From NCBI GenBank assembly GCA_900696485.1, contig CAADGG010000039.1, positions 1 through 52,774 on the forward strand: DNA of 52,774 nucleotides, written 5' to 3'. Below the pieces are notes generated by a model. The model was not told where the DNA came from and searched no databases. It worked only from the letters and a program-made list of their open reading frames with translations. Position 1 is the stretch's first letter, and each line of letters begins with the position of its first letter. Made by a program: the position numbers and the translations under genes. This document shows positions 27,295 to 34,753 of the stretch, one piece after another. Source of the stretch: an uncultured Pseudomonadota bacterium (lineage in GTDB: Bacteria; Myxococcota_A; UBA9160; PR03).

Positions 27295-28995
27295 TCATGA
27301 CTCCTCGTCCGCACGACGCGGCGGCTTGGAATCGCGAGCGAGTCCGAAGAGCCTCACGAGGTTGTAGATATGGGACCGCGCGAGATCCAGTCTCCGAGCC
27401 GTCTCGGCCATGTTCCAGTCCGTGTCCAGGAGCGTCTGCTCGAGGAGATCCCGCTGAAAGCGCCTCGTCGCTTCCTGGAATGTGACGACCTCTGGATCGT
27501 AAACTCCGCCCTCGGGGCGCTCCGGGAAGAGATGCCGGACCTCCACACGCTCCGCGCCCTGGCCGGCGGCGCGCACCAGACCGGCCTCGATCACATTCTC
27601 GAGCTGTCGGACGTTCCCCGGCCAATCGGCTGCGGCCAGGGCCCGCAGGCCCGCTGCGGAGATCGGCAGCCGTGGCAGTCGATGGCGTTCGCACACGCGG
27701 ATGCGCAGCGCCTGCGCCAGGTCGCACAGGTCCTCGCTTCGCTCTCGAAGAGCAGGCATGTGGATCGTCAGCACTTCGAGTCGATAGTAGAAATCGCTGC
27801 GAAACCGCCGCGCTCGGAGCGCCTCGTCCAGGTCTGCATTGCTCGCCGCGATCAGGCGCACATCGGCGCGGATCGGTTGATTCGCGCCCAGCGGATAGTA
27901 GGTGTGCGATTGGAGGAGCTGGAGCAGCTTCGCCTGGGCCTCTAACGGGAGTTCCGCCACCTCGTCCAGGAAGATCGTGCCGTGCTCCGCAGCGGCGATC
28001 TTGCCGGCGCGTTCCGAGCGCGCCTCCGAGTGGGCGCCCGCCCGGGATCCGAACAGTTCGCTCTCGAGCAGCGTCGTGGGAATCGTTGCGCAGCTGATCT
28101 CGATGAACGGGCCGTGCTGCCGGCGGCTGTTGTCATGGATGGCGCGGGCAAGCTGGGTCTTTCCGGTTCCCGACTCTCCCAACAGCAGCACGTTCACATC
28201 GAGTGGTGCGGCGAGCATGGCCTGTTCGAGGGCTGACGCGAGGGCGGCAGAACGCCCGACGATGGCGTCGAGTCGGAAGCGTGTCCGCAGCGAATGAGTC
28301 GGATCGCCGGCGGCCGCCACCGACCGGCGTGCCAGCAGTCCACCGGCCAGCGGCGCCAGGTGCCGCGCGAAGCGTTCGGCGGCCTCGCCATCCTCGTCGC
28401 GGAACGGGCCGGCGGCCGGACGGCCCTGTAGATACACGACGCCGCGCGCAGCCTCGCCATCGATCGGTACGCAGAGAACCGCCTCGATGTGGCCGCGACG
28501 GACGCTCGAACGCGCTTCGAAACGCTCGTCCAGCAGCGCCGAATGCGTCACGATCGTTCGTCCGCGCGCGAGCGCCTCGGCAATGATTCCGCGCGAGATG
28601 CTCGCGCGGATGCGTTCCGCTTCCTGCCCCGAGCAGCCGTGCGCCAGCCACCACTGCTCTCCGGTCTCGGTCCCCGGCAAGGGCTCCAGTTCGAGGTAAC
28701 CGCAGTGCGCGTCGGTGTATTCGACGATGCAGGCGAGCGCCTGTTGCAGGAACGGCTCGACCTCCGTCGCCGCAGACAGATCCAGCAGGCGCCGATAGAG
28801 ATCTCGTTCGCGGCGAACTCGCTCGAGGTCCTCCACGGACTCCTCGTGCTCCCTCGGACCGAGGGTACCCGACACGCCGCCGAGTGCTCGCCACCGAAGC
28901 GGGACGAGGAACCCGAGCTGGGCGCACGCCCCTTGTCCAGACCGGGAGAAAACAAGGTCCGGAAAGGGGCGTGCGCTGGCCCCGGAGGGGTGCAT
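27295..28995 (-). CDS. GAF-AAA+-Fis regulator lacking the GAFTGA sigma-54 contact loop
   Basis: 566 aa. A coiled stretch (LERVRRERDLYRRLLDLS), a GAF domain (about 60-205), an AAA+ enhancer-binding module (Walker A GESGTGKT near 272; FLDEVAELPLEAQAKLL; DFYYRLEVLTI) and a Fis-type HTH (WNMAETARRLDLARSHIYN). The sigma-54 contact loop at about 316-326 reads ELFGSRAGAHSEA, so GAFTGA is GAHSEA. The ATG at 28995 overlaps the cyclase stop (TAATG) and has GAGGAG 9 nt upstream; the first 40 residues look low-complexity and overlie a hairpin, so an internal start such as GTG 28875 remains possible. Other bEBPs without GAFTGA (TyrR type) act with sigma-70 or as repressors. Confidence 0.88.
   Translation of the reverse strand: MHPSGASARPFPDLVFSRSGQGACAQLGFLVPLRWRALGGVSGTLGPREHEESVEDLERVRRERDLYRRLLDLSAATEVEPFLQQALACIVEYTDAHCGYLELEPLPGTETGEQWWLAHGCSGQEAERIRASISRGIIAEALARGRTIVTHSALLDERFEARSSVRRGHIEAVLCVPIDGEAARGVVYLQGRPAAGPFRDEDGEAAERFARHLAPLAGGLLARRSVAAAGDPTHSLRTRFRLDAIVGRSAALASALEQAMLAAPLDVNVLLLGESGTGKTQLARAIHDNSRRQHGPFIEISCATIPTTLLESELFGSRAGAHSEARSERAGKIAAAEHGTIFLDEVAELPLEAQAKLLQLLQSHTYYPLGANQPIRADVRLIAASNADLDEALRARRFRSDFYYRLEVLTIHMPALRERSEDLCDLAQALRIRVCERHRLPRLPISAAGLRALAAADWPGNVRQLENVIEAGLVRAAGQGAERVEVRHLFPERPEGGVYDPEVVTFQEATRRFQRDLLEQTLLDTDWNMAETARRLDLARSHIYNLVRLFGLARDSKPPRRADEES
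28922..28976. repeat. 13-bp inverted repeat in the early coding region of the AAA+ regulator
   Basis: GCGCACGCCCCTT (28922-28934) and AAGGGGCGTGCGC (28964-28976) are perfect complements; a second, competing pair CCTTGT/ACAAGG lies inside. In the transcript it starts about 20 nt after the start codon, where a stable stem could limit translation or attenuate transcription. Confidence 0.7.
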
Positions 28996-29744
28996 TAGCG
29001 TTTGCTCCTCGAGAGGAGAAACGCCTCCGGGTTGCCGTCCAGGCCGGTCGTCATCGGACGCCAGTGGAGCTGACGGTCCGTCTCCATTCGGTGACAGGAT
29101 GTCTCATGGCTGCGCAGATCGACCGCGACGGGGACGCCGTTCCGACGGGCGACGTCGCGCAAGCGAGCCGCGCGGTTGCTGGCGTCGCCCACGACGCTCC
29201 AGTAGATCCGGCCGCCGGCATGGATCCCACCGACGTATGCATCCCCGGTCGCCACACCAAGAGCGGTCGACAGACCGGAATTCTCCGCCCCCCTGTTCGT
29301 CTCGAGCGGTGTTCTCCGCGCCGCTTCGGCGATCTCCCAGGCGGCGGCGACGGCGTGCTGCTCCATGTGGGCCTGCGAAGCCCCAGTGCCGAAGATCGCG
29401 ATGACACCGTCATGGTGCAGCTCACAGATTTCTCCTCCTTCCTGCTCCACGGCCCGGGTCAAATCGGCCGCAAACCGGCAGAGGATCGAGAACACCGCGC
29501 GGGAGGGATGTATGGAGGCGTAGGTCGTCGCGCCGTGAAACCCGCCTGCCAGGACCGAGACGCACGTCTCCCCGAGATCGACGAGCCCTCCGCGATCGAT
29601 CCGCTCGAGAAGCAGCGGGGGCACGCAACGGCGCAGCTCACGAACGGCTCGCGGCGGCTCGGTCGACGGACCGAAACCGGTTCGCAGCTGCCGAAGCGCC
29701 AGCGAGACGCGAGGGACGGGGGCAGGAGGGATGCCGGGCCTCAT
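28995..29744 (-). CDS. Class III adenylate/guanylate cyclase-like protein, metal site degenerate
   Basis: 249 aa, essentially one cyclase homology domain after a 40-residue Arg/Pro-rich leader; no membrane segment. Recognisable elements: CVSVLAGGFHGATTYA aligns with the first metal-binding strand but has Gly68 where the metal Asp should be; HHDGVIAIFG keeps the second metal Asp (112); VVGDASNRAARL keeps the transition-state Asn/Arg pair. Loss of one metal Asp predicts weak or no cyclase activity alone, so it may be a sensor, a pseudo-cyclase or half of a heterodimer. First gene of the five-gene operon; its stop overlaps the regulator start. Confidence 0.8.
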   Translation of the reverse strand: MRPGIPPAPVPRVSLALRQLRTGFGPSTEPPRAVRELRRCVPPLLLERIDRGGLVDLGETCVSVLAGGFHGATTYASIHPSRAVFSILCRFAADLTRAVEQEGGEICELHHDGVIAIFGTGASQAHMEQHAVAAAWEIAEAARRTPLETNRGAENSGLSTALGVATGDAYVGGIHAGGRIYWSVVGDASNRAARLRDVARRNGVPVAVDLRSHETSCHRMETDRQLHWRPMTTGLDGNPEAFLLSRSKR

Positions 29745-29875
29745 GGATCGTCGGCTCCAGGGTTCTCTCCACCGACGGAAAGCAAGCGGCGTGCCGGATG
29801 GTTCCAGCGCTTGCTGCGCGCTGTGCGTGCCGCTCGCGTGCGGCCATCGCCCCCAGGCGCATCGCCGCTGCCAGG

Positions 29876-29910
29876 CCAGTGGACAGTGCAGCCTCCGGAC
29901 CGTCCACTGG
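29876..29910. repeat. Inverted repeat between the cyclase operon and the amidohydrolase gene
   Basis: CCAGTGGAC (29876-29884) and GTCCACTGG (29902-29910), 17-nt spacer. It lies in the 216-bp divergent region, 132 bp upstream of the cyclase start and 51 bp upstream of the amidohydrolase start. Possible operator. Confidence 0.5.
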
Positions 29911-29948
29911 CGTGGACAGGCGGGATCGCGGCCGACACGCGGGTGCCG

Positions 29949-29954
29949 TAGCCT
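29949..29954 (+). promoter_or_regulatory. -10-like box TAGCCT, leaderless-type
   Basis: TAGCCT ends 6 nt before the GTG start codon at 29961; no ribosome binding site is visible, so the transcript may begin at the start codon. Confidence 0.5.
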
Positions 29955-29960
29955 TCGGAC

Positions 29961-30992
29961 GTGTTTCCGGAGGCTTTCGTGCTGCCGTCGCGTTTCCTGT
30001 CCCTGCTCGATCTCGAACGCCTGCCCTGGTTTGCCCGTTCCGACGAACAGCGGCTCGTGCTGCAGGACCGCAGCGTCGGGCCGGTCGCCGACCTCCACAC
30101 CCATCTCGCGCTCGCGTACGTGCGGCCGGTCTCCGTCGACCTGCAGAAGCTGCACCCGGAGACCCAGCACTACCTGCCGTCCTGCTGCGCGATCGACCTC
30201 GACGTCTATGCCAACCAGAACATGTCGCCCGAGCACATCCGCGAGCTGACGCGGGACCTGACGCTCCGCAGCGTGGGCGCGCGCGGCATGCGGGCGACCC
30301 ATACCGTGCCGAACCTGACGCGCGAGATGGACGAGATGGGGATCCGCGCGTCGCTGCTGCTGCCGATCGACTATCCGGTGCTCTCGAACAACGCCGCCAA
30401 CGCCCTCGACGCCGCAGACGCCACGTCCGACAAGCTGCGCTCGTTCGGCTCGGTGCATCCGTACGCGCGGGACCGCGAGCGCCGCCTCGACGCCCAGCTC
30501 GCCCGCGGCGCGCGCGGGATCAAGGTGCATCCCGCCGTGCAGATGGTCCGGCCGGATGCCCGCCGGGCGCGCGAGCTCTATCGGATGTGCGGCGAGCGCG
30601 ACCTGATCGTGTTCTGGCACTGCGGGCCGGCCGGCATCGAGCCGCGCCTCGGGCAGTACCTGAACCAGGTGAAGTTCTACGAGGCTCCGATCGCGGAGAA
30701 TCCGCGCACGCCGTTCGTGCTCGGCCACTCCGGCGCGCGCCAGTTCGAACAGGCGCTCGAACTGCAGCGCCGCTACCCGAACGTCTGGCTCGAGACTTCG
30801 TCGCAGTCCCTGAGCGCGGTCCGACGGATGATCGAGCGTGGCGATCCGGACCGCATCGTGCACGGCTCGGACTGGCCGTTCTACCACCCGGCGATCAGCA
30901 TTGCGAAGGTGCTCATCGCCACCGAGGGCCAGCCGGAGCTGCGACACCAGGTACTGTGGGCGAACGGCGCGAAGCTGCTCGGCATCGACTGA
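29961..30992 (+). CDS. Amidohydrolase-family (amidohydrolase 2) metal-dependent hydrolase
   Basis: 343 aa TIM-barrel hydrolase of the ACMSD/amidohydrolase 2 group. Metal-site elements: ADLHTHLAL (HxH on strand 1), HPYARDRERR, IKVHPAVQM, VFWHCGPAG (His), VLGHSGARQFEQAL (His) and RIVHGSDWPF (Asp on strand 8). Such enzymes decarboxylate or hydrolyse aromatic or cyclic acids; the substrate is not predictable here. The start is GTG 29961, where homology begins; there is no ribosome binding site but a TAGCCT box lies 6 nt upstream, suggesting a leaderless mRNA. No signal peptide. Confidence 0.85.
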   Translation: MFPEAFVLPSRFLSLLDLERLPWFARSDEQRLVLQDRSVGPVADLHTHLALAYVRPVSVDLQKLHPETQHYLPSCCAIDLDVYANQNMSPEHIRELTRDLTLRSVGARGMRATHTVPNLTREMDEMGIRASLLLPIDYPVLSNNAANALDAADATSDKLRSFGSVHPYARDRERRLDAQLARGARGIKVHPAVQMVRPDARRARELYRMCGERDLIVFWHCGPAGIEPRLGQYLNQVKFYEAPIAENPRTPFVLGHSGARQFEQALELQRRYPNVWLETSSQSLSAVRRMIERGDPDRIVHGSDWPFYHPAISIAKVLIATEGQPELRHQVLWANGAKLLGID

Positions 30993-31055
30993 CGGACAGC
31001 TAGAGGACGAGCGAATCGGAGCGTCTCTCGCCCCACAACGGCACGACCGTCTCCC

Positions 31056-31997
31056 TCACGACAGCATTCGCCAGTGACGTTCCACGTCGCGCCGGCTCAC
31101 CCGGATCAAAGCCGTGACCCGCGACCGCTGGGAGAGGGCGTGGCCGATGCTGTGGAAGTGGCCGCGGACGCCGCCGGGTCCGCTGCGGACGAAGATCAGG
31201 ACGAGATCGCGCAGCGTTCCGGCGAGCGATCGAGTGAGCAGCGCGAGGGAGGCGTTCTTCAGCAGCGTGGCGATCCGGTTGCGGCGGCACTGGAGTTCGA
31301 CGAAGCGATCACCGCGGCGCCGCGAGCTGCTGTGACGGGCGTGATAAACGACGGCCCGCGGCGCCAGCCGTGCGGACCAGCCAGCCAGCCGACACCGCCA
31401 CCCGAGATCGACATCCTCGAAATACAGCCCGAAGTCGCGATCGAAGACGCCGGTCGGAAGTCGTACGGCATCCAGCATCGCGCGCCGGTAGAGCGCCGCG
31501 CCGGCCGACGTGCAGAAGATCTCCTCGAGCCCGTCGCGGCCGGTCCACGTGGTTCCGGACTCGCGGTCGTGGAACCGCCCGCCAGGACGGAGTTCGACGC
31601 CAGTGGAGTCGACTCGTGCCGGAGCGAGAGCGTCCATGATGCGCGCCTGGATCATGCCGACGTCCTCGTCGCTCGCGCGCGCCGCCGACCGGAGTTCCTC
31701 GATCCAGCGAGGATCGGCCACGGCATCGTTGTTCAGCAGGGCGACCCACGAACGATCGGAGCAGGCGATGCCGCGGTTGCAGGCCTCGGCAAAACCGAGG
31801 TTCGCCCCGTTCTCGAGGACGCGGACCTCCGGGTGCTCGCGGCGAACGCGCTCGATCGAATCGTCCGACGAGCCATTGTCGACGACGATCGTCTCGAAAT
31901 CCCGCTCCGTCTGTCGGCGCAGCGACGCCAGGCACGCCGTGAGATCCTTCGCGGAGTTCCAGTTGACGACGATCACGGTGGTGTCGATCGCGCTCAT
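31056..31997 (-). CDS. Family 2 glycosyltransferase (rhamnosyltransferase-like)
   Basis: 313 aa. GT-A fold of the WcaE/rhamnosyltransferase type: VIVVNWNSAKDL, FETIVVDNGSSDDS, NLGFAEACNRGI, LLNNDAVADPRWIEEL (metal-binding DxD-equivalent NND), and FDRDFGLYFEDVDLGWR (acceptor/base region). A C-terminal amphipathic or weakly hydrophobic helix (LLTRSLAGTLRDLVLIF) may associate with the membrane. Presumably adds a deoxyhexose to a surface polysaccharide or glycolipid, but no polysaccharide cluster surrounds it. Start ATG 31997 is where the fold begins; upstream ribosome binding site is weak. It converges on the amidohydrolase gene. Confidence 0.88.
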   Translation of the reverse strand: MSAIDTTVIVVNWNSAKDLTACLASLRRQTERDFETIVVDNGSSDDSIERVRREHPEVRVLENGANLGFAEACNRGIACSDRSWVALLNNDAVADPRWIEELRSAARASDEDVGMIQARIMDALAPARVDSTGVELRPGGRFHDRESGTTWTGRDGLEEIFCTSAGAALYRRAMLDAVRLPTGVFDRDFGLYFEDVDLGWRCRLAGWSARLAPRAVVYHARHSSSRRRGDRFVELQCRRNRIATLLKNASLALLTRSLAGTLRDLVLIFVRSGPGGVRGHFHSIGHALSQRSRVTALIRVSRRDVERHWRMLS

Positions 31998-32132
31998 CGC
32001 GGGGTGGCGCCTTCCGGGCCCCCGACGGAGCCCCCGGGAACATAGGAAACGGCCGGCGCGTTCCGGCACAGGCGGCCCGGGCTGGCTGCGGGTGCCGGTC
32101 GGTGCGGCCGGTGCGGCCGGTCGGCGCTGCGG

Positions 32133-32138
32133 TAGGCT
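32133..32138 (+). promoter_or_regulatory. -10-like box TAGGCT, leaderless-type
   Basis: TAGGCT with 6 nt to ATG 32145 and no ribosome binding site. Upstream are two to three GGTGCGGCC-type direct repeats (about 32091-32120) instead of a -35 hexamer. Confidence 0.55.
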
Positions 32139-32144
32139 GCCGCG

Positions 32145-33182
32145 ATGCCCGGACTCTTCCCGCTCCCGCCGCAGCCCGATGGCGTGCCGTGGCCGACCTC
32201 CGAATGGCCGGAGGGGCCGCCCGACCCCGATGTCGACATCGCAGAGCTCGCGGCGGTCGCCGACCGGGCCTTCCAGGTGCCGGCGCCCGACAGCCACGGT
32301 GAGACGCTCGCGCTGCTGGCGGTCCATCGCGGCCGGCTCGTCTTCGAGCGCTACGCACCGGGCCGGGGCGCCGCCGACAGCTTCCCGTCCTGGTCGATGG
32401 CAAAGAGCATCACGCACGCCGCGATCGGCATCCTGCTCGGGGAGCAGCGCCTCGCGCTCGCGGCGCCGGCGCCGATCCCGACATGGCGGGGCGACGGCGA
32501 TCCGCGCCGAGAGATCACGCTCGAGCATCTGCTGCGCATGGTCGATGGACTCGACTTCGTCGAGGTCTACGAACCCACGGGCCGCTCCGACGTGATCGAG
32601 ATGCTGTTCGGTGCGGGCAAGGAGGACGTGGCCGGCTACACGATCGCGCGTCCACTCGCCCACCCGCCCGGCAGCTACTGGAACTACTCGAGCGGCACCA
32701 GCAACGTCGTTGCGGCGATCGCCGGCGCGGCCGTCGGAGGCGGACGCGACGGCATGGAGGCGTTCCTGCGCCATGCGTTGTTCGAGCCGATCGGCATGCA
32801 CAGCGCCCAGCCGCGCTTCGATGCGGCCGGCACCTTCATCGGCTCGTCGTTCGTGTTCGCGACCGGCCGGGACTTCGCGCGCTTCGGCCTGCTGGCGCTG
32901 CGTGACGGGGTCTGGGACGGCAAGCGCGTGCTGCCGGCGGGATGGATCGATCACGCGCGGACGCCGACGCCGGCGTCCTTCGGGCAGTACGGCGCGCATT
33001 GGTGGCTCGCGCTCGACGGGACGCGGATCTTCACGGCGAACGGCTTCCAGGGCCAGTACATCGTCGTCGATCCGGAACGCGATCTCGTCCTGGTGCGCCT
33101 CGGGGCCTCGACGCCGGCGCAGCGGGCGGCCGTCATCCGGGATCTGCGCTCGATCGTCGGCGCCTTCCCGGCGCGCCGATAG
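32145..33182 (+). CDS. Serine hydrolase, class C beta-lactamase/EstB fold
   Basis: 345 aa. Beta-lactamase-related serine hydrolase: SxxK motif in PSWSMAKSITHAA (nucleophile Ser and general-base Lys), Tyr motif in YWNYSSGTSN, and a late GFQGQYIVVDP strand where the KTG-like motif would be. No signal peptide, so it is more likely a cytoplasmic esterase or amidase than a resistance enzyme. The start at 32145 follows a TAGGCT box by 6 nt without ribosome binding site. Divergent from the GT2 gene; followed after 104 bp by the PilZ gene. Confidence 0.85.
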   Translation: MPGLFPLPPQPDGVPWPTSEWPEGPPDPDVDIAELAAVADRAFQVPAPDSHGETLALLAVHRGRLVFERYAPGRGAADSFPSWSMAKSITHAAIGILLGEQRLALAAPAPIPTWRGDGDPRREITLEHLLRMVDGLDFVEVYEPTGRSDVIEMLFGAGKEDVAGYTIARPLAHPPGSYWNYSSGTSNVVAAIAGAAVGGGRDGMEAFLRHALFEPIGMHSAQPRFDAAGTFIGSSFVFATGRDFARFGLLALRDGVWDGKRVLPAGWIDHARTPTPASFGQYGAHWWLALDGTRIFTANGFQGQYIVVDPERDLVLVRLGASTPAQRAAVIRDLRSIVGAFPARR

Positions 33183-33252
33183 CGGCCGGGATCGCGACCG
33201 CGCAGGGCGTGCGCCAGATCCCGCTCAACCACGCCCGGCGGACGGACGATCC

Positions 33253-33283
33253 AGCCCGGGATGTCTGCCCAGACGCCCGGGCT
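33253..33283. promoter_or_regulatory. Strong hairpin immediately before the PilZ start codon
   Basis: AGCCCGGG (33253-33260) pairs with CCCGGGCT (33276-33283), and GTCT pairs with AGAC inside, leaving a GCCC loop. The stem ends 3 nt before ATG 33287, in the place of a ribosome binding site. Could terminate the upstream gene's transcript or gate translation of the PilZ gene. Confidence 0.65.
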
Positions 33284-33286
33284 GCG

Positions 33287-34021
33287 ATGAGCCGTTACGA
33301 GCGCTTCGCCGTGATCTTCGATCCGGCAGGAACCGGTCTCGGGGTCGAGGCGCTGGGCCTGATCGAGCGCGGCGTCGATCCGCTCTACGCAAAGGATCTC
33401 GACGAGGCGCTGCAACTCGCCGACCAGGAAGAAGAACGGGTCGGCGCATTCGTGCTGCCCGGCACGCTGTCCCCCGAGCTGCGCGAGCAGGCCCTCGCGC
33501 GGGCGACACCGCTGCTGTGGGCCGGCGCCGGTGCGATTCTCGTGGTGGCTCCGCCGCGCGACCGCGCGCTGCTTCGGGCGCTGCGCGATCGCGGTATCCG
33601 TTGGGTGCTGTTCGCACCGTACGAGCCGGCGGAGCTGCGCTTTGCCGTCGCGGCGGCGCTGTCGAGCGAGGATGATCTCGATCCGCGCAGCGGGTTGCGC
33701 GTGCCGATCCGCCTCGACGCCAAGCTCGAGACCGCGGGCGGCCGGCGCTGCGGCCAGGTCCGCAATCTCTCGATCGGCGGCGCCTACGTCGCGCTCCCCG
33801 AACCGCCGCCCGTCGGCACGCGGATCACGCTGGACCTGTCGCTCGGCGAGCGGCCGCTGCAGCTCACCGCGCACGTCCGGCACAGTCTCTCCGTGCCGGT
33901 TCCGGGCCGCGCCGAGCAGGAGCCCGGCATCGGGATCCAGTACCAGCTCCCCGCCGCATCCGAGCTGCGTGCGATCGACGAGTTCCTGCGCGAACGCGTC
34001 GACTCGTTCCGGCTCCGGTGA
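33287..34021 (+). CDS. PilZ-domain c-di-GMP receptor with N-terminal receiver-like domain
   Basis: 244 aa. The C-terminal half is a PilZ domain with both c-di-GMP motifs: RVPIR (RxxxR) and NLSIGGAYV (the [D/N]xSxxG motif). The N-terminal 120 residues (FAVIFDPAG, AKDLDEALQLADQEEER, AILVVAPPRDRALLRALR) look like an alpha/beta receiver-type fold without an obvious phospho-acceptor triad. It probably relays c-di-GMP to a partner. ATG 33287 is where homology starts; a strong hairpin occupies the ribosome-binding region. Followed 73 bp later by the HAD phosphatase. Confidence 0.85.
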   Translation: MSRYERFAVIFDPAGTGLGVEALGLIERGVDPLYAKDLDEALQLADQEEERVGAFVLPGTLSPELREQALARATPLLWAGAGAILVVAPPRDRALLRALRDRGIRWVLFAPYEPAELRFAVAAALSSEDDLDPRSGLRVPIRLDAKLETAGGRRCGQVRNLSIGGAYVALPEPPPVGTRITLDLSLGERPLQLTAHVRHSLSVPVPGRAEQEPGIGIQYQLPAASELRAIDEFLRERVDSFRLR

Positions 34022-34094
34022 ATGCCGCCGGTCCGTGCGGATCGCGAGCGGACCCGGACTGGCCGGTCGCCGTCCGAGCCGCCACCCTGCCGGC

Positions 34095-34742
34095 GTGCGC
34101 GCCATTCTCTTCGATTTCGATTTCACGCTCGCGGACTCCTCGGAGGCCGTCATCGAATGCTTCGGGGCCGGCTTCGCGGCCCTCGGCCTGCCGGCGGCCG
34201 CCCCCGATGCGATCCGGCGCACGATCGGCCTGCCGCTCCCCGAAGCGCTGCGGGTCCTGCACGGGATCGAAGACCGCGCGCTGGCCGAACGCTTCCGCGC
34301 CGGCTTCCACACGCTGGCGCAGCGCATCATGCACGAGCGCACGCGGGTCTACGCACCGGTCGCCGACGTGATCGGCGGCTTGCGGGAGGCCGGTCTCGCC
34401 ACGGCGATCTGCTCGACGAAACGCCGCGACCAGATCGAGAGGATCCTCGCGCGCCACGCCCTCGGCGATCACTTCGATGCGATCATCGGCGGCGAGGACG
34501 TCCCGCGGCACAAGCCGGCGCCCGATGCGCTGCTGCTAGCGATGACGCGGCTCGGCGTCACTCCCGAAACGACGCTCTACGTCGGCGATCACCGGGTCGA
34601 CGCCGAGGCCGCGTCTCACGCGGGGATCGACTTCGTCGCCGTGCTGTCGGGGCCTTCACCGCGCGCGGACTTCGCCGAGCGATCCGTGCGAGCGTTCCTC
34701 GCTTCGATCGCGGAGCTTCCGGCTCTGCTGGCGGCGCGCTGA
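34095..34742 (+). CDS. HAD-superfamily phosphatase (phosphoglycolate phosphatase-like)
   Basis: 215 aa. All HAD motifs present: I, ILFDFDFTLADSS (nucleophile and acid Asp); II, ICSTKRR; III, HKPAPDALLLA (Lys); IV, TLYVGDHRVDAEAA. Cap helices between I and II (C1 type) as in Gph/PPase subfamily IA. It could recycle 2-phosphoglycolate or dephosphorylate other small molecules. The chosen start is GTG 34095, directly before the first strand; CACCCT lies 6 nt upstream, similar to the leaderless arrangement seen elsewhere. Converges on tamB with 11 bp between stops. Confidence 0.85.
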   Translation: MRAILFDFDFTLADSSEAVIECFGAGFAALGLPAAAPDAIRRTIGLPLPEALRVLHGIEDRALAERFRAGFHTLAQRIMHERTRVYAPVADVIGGLREAGLATAICSTKRRDQIERILARHALGDHFDAIIGGEDVPRHKPAPDALLLAMTRLGVTPETTLYVGDHRVDAEAASHAGIDFVAVLSGPSPRADFAERSVRAFLASIAELPALLAAR

Positions 34743-34753
34743 CGGCCGTCGAC

